The translations under genes were made by a program, and so were the position numbers. Positions 59,804 through 64,000 of a DNA stretch of 64,000 nucleotides are shown here, one piece after another. Source of the stretch: Desulfogranum marinum (GTDB lineage: Bacteria > Desulfobacterota > Desulfobulbia > Desulfobulbales > Desulfobulbaceae). The DNA lies in the NCBI RefSeq assembly GCF_016918565.1, contig NZ_JAFFQD010000012.1:54451-118450 (forward strand), read 5' to 3'. The notes beneath the pieces were generated by a model that saw only the letters and a list, made by a program, of their open reading frames with translations, had not been told where the DNA came from and made no database searches. The first letter of the stretch is position 1. Each line of letters opens with the position of its first letter.

Positions 59804-61882
59804 TTATGGAATATAGGTGATGTTAGCGCGGACGATGAGTTTTTTGTCGAAATTACCTTGAATTTTACGCTTGAACTGAGCGAGATCGTGCCTGTTTAGC
59901 TGATCTCTGGCAAGCAGATTGACATACAGTACTTTTTTGTCTTTGAGGTTGGTTAGATTGGCCTCTCTGACAATAAGATATTTACCGTTGACCAGAAATC
60001 GCTCTGTCTGCCAACTTTTTTCCAGTTCTGCCTTTGAAACAATCTGCTTATAGGAAAGAAAAAGAGGAATGGCAATCAGTGCCATTGTAATTGCGATGAG
60101 CGCAACCCCGCGCTTGTTGCGCACAGCTGCTGAAAATCCGAGTACTCTGAAGGTGTAGGCGGCGGCAAGGGTTATCCCGATCAGGTTTGTGGAAAAAAGC
60201 AGAAAGGCTTGCCATGCAAAAAGGAGGTCAAGGCGACCAAGGCCGATCCCGGCTACAGCTAAAGGTGGTACCAGCGCAACAGCAATCCCCACTCCAGCTA
60301 GACTCTGTAGTATTTCTTTATAAGACTTGGTGTAGGCACCGGCTATTCCAGCAATAACGGCCACTGCCAGGTCAAGCAGGGATGGGTTGAGCCGGGCTTG
60401 CATTTCTGCGGTAACCGGTTTGTAGGGAAACGTGAGGGACATGAGAGCAGCTGCTGAAAGAGCGATCCCAACACCGACGATAATTTTACGAAATGAGCGA
60501 AAAGCAAGTGCACTGTCACCCCGAAGCAACCCCATGGCGAGGGAAACAATAGGAGACATCAAAGGGGCCAGAAGCATGGCACCGATAACGACAGAGGAAC
60601 TGTTGAGGTAGAGACCCACTGTTGCCAGCAGCGTACTCAGGAGCATGAGAATGATATAGATGGGATCAATGGCAGCATCGCCTTTTAAGGCGAGAAAAAG
60701 ATCGCGAAAACGCTCTTCTGATGCATACGAAAAAAACGGGATTTGTTTTTTCTGTGCCTTGATTATTTCTTTTCCCTGGGGAAGATTGTTAATCTTGGTA
60801 ATTTCTGCAGGTGTTGCCCCCTCTAGTTTTTGTTGGTGCAGCTTTTCGCCGGTTTTGACTCTTACCGCAGCAGAGAGTACCTCGCATTGCACAGGTGTGG
60901 AGGTCGCCTCTTCTCCGTCAATAAACATGGGCACCGGTTCGGTTGATTCGATGCGCAGCGTTTCCGTTTTCAGGTAGCCAATGGTACTGGTCAAGTTGTT
61001 TAGGCTGAAGTCTTGTCTAAGTGATTCAGTGATAAATTTTATATAGCTAACAACGGAAAGAGGAGCTGCAATAATCAGCGAAATCATGCCATCTGTGCAG
61101 GAATTGTTTTGCTCAATCAGTTTAGCGGCAAGGGTTTTTTCCTGTTGCTGGATAATCATGCACCCGCAGGCTGCCGTTTTTACAGGCCGGTTGGATCCGG
61201 TGGTAAAGGTAAATCCTTTATGTTTGAGGCGGCGGATCCTTTTCAACGCTTCCAGTGCTGTTCTTGGTTTGTTTTTGTTTGATGGTGCATCGAGCAATGG
61301 AATACTGCCGATGGTTCCTCTGAAAAGGAGTATTTTGCCGTTGCACCGAATAAGGTCTATTGCGGTATCTGCATTTGTCAGCGCGGTTTTTATTGCTTGC
61401 TCTACCTCTTGTGGAAGGTCAAAGCTTGCACAAATTTTTTTTTGTTTTTTGGTGGGGACTATGCCGATGGAAAATTGGAATTCCAGGGCCAGTTCCATTA
61501 CCCTTTTTATGGTTTTGATCGGTCCGGAAACAACCACATGCTTTATTGCTGGAAGATGTTGGGCCGGTTTGGCAAAGAAGGCCTCATGCGTAACAGCAGT
61601 AATCGTAACCCCATAAGGATTCTCTTTGAGAGGGATTACCAGCTCTGCTGCCTCTTCGCTGTAGACAAAAAGTGCTACTTTTGGGATCGTTTCTGTTTGT
61701 TTTGTTTCACGCATCGTAATCGGTAGGGGCATCGGCGCAACACAATCGATTTTCGATTGCGGATGGAGTTGTTGTAAACACTTTGCCTCAACCGTTTGTT
61801 GCCACCTGAAAGGATAAGAAATAAGGACGAACGGTTGATAGACGGGCACGGCCTGTTCATTTGAAATAGGACGATATTTCAA
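59804..61882 (-). CDS. DAGK-like domain fused to DUF389 (TIGR00341) membrane protein
   Basis: A 692-residue protein. The N-terminal ~370 residues follow the diacylglycerol-kinase (YegS-like) fold: SIGIVPTKKQKKICASFDLP and IDLIRCNGKILLF in the middle, LLFRGTIGSIPLLD, SLNDGM-like NSCTDGMISLIIAAP, and a C-terminal strand with MFIDGEEATSTPVQCEVLSAAVRV. The GGDGT nucleotide loop is replaced by VVSGPIKT, so kinase activity is doubtful. Residues ~420-640 are DUF389 with about five to six membrane helices (LLATVGLYLNSSSVVIGAMLLAPLMSPI). It starts with TTG 61882. Coupled to the following lipoprotein gene; a regulated membrane sensor or lipid-handling role is inferred. Confidence 0.8.
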   Translation of the reverse strand: MKYRPISNEQAVPVYQPFVLISYPFRWQQTVEAKCLQQLHPQSKIDCVAPMPLPITMRETKQTETIPKVALFVYSEEAAELVIPLKENPYGVTITAVTHEAFFAKPAQHLPAIKHVVVSGPIKTIKRVMELALEFQFSIGIVPTKKQKKICASFDLPQEVEQAIKTALTNADTAIDLIRCNGKILLFRGTIGSIPLLDAPSNKNKPRTALEALKRIRRLKHKGFTFTTGSNRPVKTAACGCMIIQQQEKTLAAKLIEQNNSCTDGMISLIIAAPLSVVSYIKFITESLRQDFSLNNLTSTIGYLKTETLRIESTEPVPMFIDGEEATSTPVQCEVLSAAVRVKTGEKLHQQKLEGATPAEITKINNLPQGKEIIKAQKKQIPFFSYASEERFRDLFLALKGDAAIDPIYIILMLLSTLLATVGLYLNSSSVVIGAMLLAPLMSPIVSLAMGLLRGDSALAFRSFRKIIVGVGIALSAAALMSLTFPYKPVTAEMQARLNPSLLDLAVAVIAGIAGAYTKSYKEILQSLAGVGIAVALVPPLAVAGIGLGRLDLLFAWQAFLLFSTNLIGITLAAAYTFRVLGFSAAVRNKRGVALIAITMALIAIPLFLSYKQIVSKAELEKSWQTERFLVNGKYLIVREANLTNLKDKKVLYVNLLARDQLNRHDLAQFKRKIQGNFDKKLIVRANITYIP

Positions 61883-62475
61883 ATGACCCCGCCTCGGGGT
61901 ACTTATTGCTCCCTAAAGAATACTAATAATAATTACCTAGACATTTGTCACATATGTAATCTCCCATACTTTAGCACCCTTTTTAATCAGTATTTAAGCA
62001 CTACTACAGTTAGCCCCGAAGGTCAGCCCATGTGGCACCATCTTTTTTAGTATTTTGACAGTAAAAGGGAAGCGCTTACCCGGAATCTACGCTTCCTCAT
62101 TTTACCTTACCTATTCACTTGCAAAAACTTCGAATCAGGCACTGCTTGGTCTGAAGAGAAATCCTGGCTGATATTCTTTGTGCCGGCCCGGCATTGTAAA
62201 CCAACCATGAAGGACAGGAGTGGGCCACCGCTCGGCAGCAGATATAATCTGAGACATCAAAAAGATTTAATCCCGGCTGATCACACCAATTTTAGAATGG
62301 AACTCATAGCAGGGATACCACCGTGACCATTATTATTTGACATAAGAAAGATCCTTCCATAGGCTCAAAAGAGTTACATGCTTTCACAGTGAGTGAGGGC
62401 GGTCGACGCATCTGGGTGATGCATGTTTTTCGAAGAGCTATTCGATGCCATATATTTTGTGCTAAAGGGAAAGAG
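61883..62475. other. Intergenic region with a REP-like repeat
   Basis: A hairpin ACCCCGAGGCGGGGT lies just before the DUF389 start (61883-61900). A repeat with GGGAAGCGCTTACCC at 62067-62081 matches 54.66 kb. No gene is recognised. Confidence 0.45.
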
Positions 62476-63587
62476 ATGGGGGAAAGTCTGAGAGTCAAAC
62501 TGATCCTGGGGGCATTAGGATTGGTTGTGATAATATGTGTTGCCATAAATCAATAGTTCGACCAATTCTTCACATAGTTAACCGGATGAAGGATATTGCA
62601 GAGGGAGAAGGTGATCTCAGTGGCCGGATAACTGTTACATCAAGGGATGAAGTTGGTCTGCTTGCTGAGAATTTCAATATCTTTGTTGAGAAAATACAAG
62701 GCATGGTGCATGAAATAAAAGACAATCTTGAATTGCTCAACAGTTCTTCTTCGAGTTTGCTGGGTATTGCCTCGTCGCTGGCTGATGGTGCCGGGCAATC
62801 GTCAGAGAAAGCCTCGGGGGTTGCTGAGGCAGGAAAAGAAATGAGTTTGAATATGACTTCAATCGCTGCGGCTATGGAGGAGGCGTCCACCAATGTTACG
62901 ATGGTCTCTGACAATGCACAGCAAATAGCAGACATATTCTCAGAAGTAATTGAGAATACGGATAATGCACGAGATATAACCCTCGAAGCAGTATCGCAGG
63001 CTCAAAAAGCCTCCCAGCAGGTAGAAGAGCTTGGTGCAGCTGCCTCGGAAGTGGAACATGTAATAGAAACTATTACAGAAATTTCAGAGCAGGTTAATTT
63101 ACTGGCCCTGAACGCTACTATTGAAGCTGCCCGAGCGGGAGAAGCGGGAAAAGGTTTTGCGGTTGTAGCAAACGAAATTAAGGAGTTGGCGAAGCAAACC
63201 GCAGATGCAACGAGTGAGATTAAAAAAATTGTCTCAGATATTAGATCATTAACGGATGGGACTGTGGCGGAAATAGGGACTATCACAAGAGTGAATACCC
63301 AGATTAATGATATTGTAGGCTTGATATCAAATAAGGTTGAGGAGCAGTCTGCTGCAACCAGTGAGATAGCTGAAAATGTCGCTCAGGTTTCCCTGGGGAT
63401 AGGAGAGGTGAACGCTAATGTCGCGCAAAGCACGAATGTTGCTAGCGAAATTGCTAAAGATATCGATGATGTGACCCTTGCCGCTGAAGAAATGTTCCAA
63501 AGCTCATCAATGGTCAATGAGAAGTCTTCGGCATTATCAAATCTCTCTGAGAAGCTCAATAAGACAGTAGAGAGATTTAAGGTATAG
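62476..63587 (+). pseudogene. Chemotaxis receptor (MCP) that has lost its periplasmic sensor domain
   Basis: The frame starting at ATG 62476 ([18 protein letters not shown], a TM1-type helix) ends at TAG 62554-62556. Frame +1, open from 62535, continues directly with a HAMP domain ([23 protein letters not shown]), adaptation region and signalling tip ([21 protein letters not shown], then [13 protein letters not shown]) to 63587, 350 residues. The whole periplasmic domain and TM2 are missing, with a frameshift at the junction. It resembles the neighbouring MCP (42.7 kb) in the signalling part. Either a pseudogene or a cytosolic receptor if 62535 is used. Confidence 0.75.
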
Positions 63588-63669
63588 GTTGTCAATGTTG
63601 AGGTAAAATTTATTTACTCTGGTTACTTTTTTTAAAAGGTTGATGACATGAATGAAAAGGGACGTATCG

Positions 63670-63706
63670 GCTGTAGAAGTTTAGATTTGATCTAAACTTC
63701 TACAGC
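63670..63706 (+). terminator. Long AT-rich hairpin after the truncated chemotaxis receptor
   Basis: GCTGTAGAAGTTTAGAT (63670-63686) pairs with ATCTAAACTTCTACAGC (63690-63706), 17 perfect pairs around TTG. No T run follows. It may end the receptor transcript or act as a bidirectional structural boundary. Confidence 0.6.
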
Positions 63707-63819
63707 TAATCAGAGTCGGAGCATTTTTTAGGCTGCATTGCCCGCACGAGTCTTGGCGATACAATTTTTCAAAGCTCCTGACAGTCTCCTTGTACCGGTA
63801 ACACCATTATTACCATTAG

Positions 63820-64000
63820 CCCGGATTTCTCATCAGTGAAGTTTTTCGCAGGTCGAGGCGCAGGACACGCAGCAGGTAAGGTAAAATGAGAAGGCTGGTT
63901 CACCTCCCGAGTTTTATGCTACACATAGCATGTTCGACAAGAACTAACTCAACGCAGTCAGATGCTGCAATTAAAGGAGAACCAGCCATGCATAGTATAA
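63820..64000 (+). mobile_element. Left end of an insertion sequence related to MITE family A
   Basis: Preceded by TTAG (63816-63819, likely target duplication). The end CCCGGATTTCTCATCAG, then AAGTTTTTCGCAGG and GAGGCGCAGGACACGCAGCAGG, is nearly identical to the left of MITE A3 (25.4 kb). An AAAGGAG and ATG at 63989 may start the transposase, cut by the window edge. The 17-base end and 4-bp YTAR duplication resemble IS1380-type elements, but the family is a guess. Confidence 0.6.

Noticed and set aside
61086..61616. A 176-codon plus-strand frame opposite the DAGK-DUF389 gene.
   Set aside because: Antisense shadow of a conserved coding region; no independent support.
1..64000. CRISPR arrays, rRNA, complete tRNAs or prophage genes.
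   Set aside because: I looked for evenly spaced direct repeats, tRNA arms with T-loops and phage structural genes and found none.

Overview
The window (about 45% GC) looks like chromosomal DNA from a free-living, anaerobic or microaerophilic Gram-negative bacterium. The best guess is a marine or sediment Desulfobulbales-type sulfur or sulfate metaboliser (Desulfobacterota). Pointers are a Desulfovibrio-type single-cluster [4Fe-4S] ferredoxin, a tungstate/molybdate (Wtp/Tup-type) ABC transporter, a liv ABC operon carrying a phenylacetyl-CoA-ligase-like gene, a MauE/DoxX plus rhodanese pair, many chemotaxis and c-di-GMP proteins, and lipoproteins with clear lipoboxes. The lineage is inferred; no rRNA or tRNA is present to confirm it.

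Layout. 1-7.9 kb, minus strand: the start of a MalT-like LuxR regulator running off the left edge, then an AaeB/FUSC-type efflux operon (FUSC, DUF1656, HlyD, NodT lipoprotein) behind a CPA1 antiporter. 7.9-9.3 kb: a gene-poor gap. 9.3-12.5 kb, plus strand: an acetyl-CoA hydrolase/transferase-GNAT fusion and an N-terminally eroded diguanylate cyclase. 12.7-18.7 kb, minus strand: a glycine-zipper lipoprotein and a Rap1a-like protein behind a cyclic-di-GMP (GEMM-I) riboswitch, an AraC regulator, a CMD/nitroreductase pair, YjdM/PhnA, a flavoprotein, YwbE and a RhlE-like helicase. 18.8-24.9 kb: a livJHMGF operon ending in a degenerate paaK-like gene, with a MITE between livG and livF. 25-31 kb: aquaporin, a small zinc-ribbon protein, wtpABC and ferredoxin. 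31-34.3 kb, plus strand: an Lrp/AsnC regulator and an ilvBN operon with a Val/Ile-rich leader peptide and attenuator closely resembling the enterobacterial ivbL-ilvBN arrangement. 34.3-39.7 kb, minus strand: SIMPL protein, pyrF, two conserved hypotheticals, an aminopeptidase P homologue, and rsmB bracketed by two copies of a MITE. 40-47.6 kb: a hybrid histidine kinase split by a ten-base homopolymer, a methyl-accepting chemotaxis protein and a GGDEF-EAL protein. 47.7-50.5 kb, minus strand: a transglutaminase-like protein with a small partner, and an RluA pseudouridine synthase. 51-54.6 kb: MauE/DoxX plus rhodanese, three tandem Hsp20 genes, and a divergent protein with two possible ribbon-helix-helix motifs. 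54.7-63.6 kb: a decayed znuA, a large AsmA/DUF748 protein, a substrate-binding lipoprotein coupled to a DAGK-like-DUF389 fusion, and a chemotaxis receptor that has lost its sensor domain. The right edge enters an insertion element whose terminus matches the MITEs in the window.

The most informative signals lie outside annotated genes: the ilv attenuator (32.05-32.23 kb), the GEMM-I riboswitch with an apparently compensated binding-site base pair (13.8-13.9 kb), the ten-C tract that switches a hybrid kinase on or off (40.54 kb), and a family of short inverted-repeat elements with 4-bp YTAR target duplications, one of which separates livG from livF. Signs of decay are frequent (znuA, the MCP, the diguanylate cyclase, the paaK-like enzyme), suggesting genome remodelling by small mobile elements.
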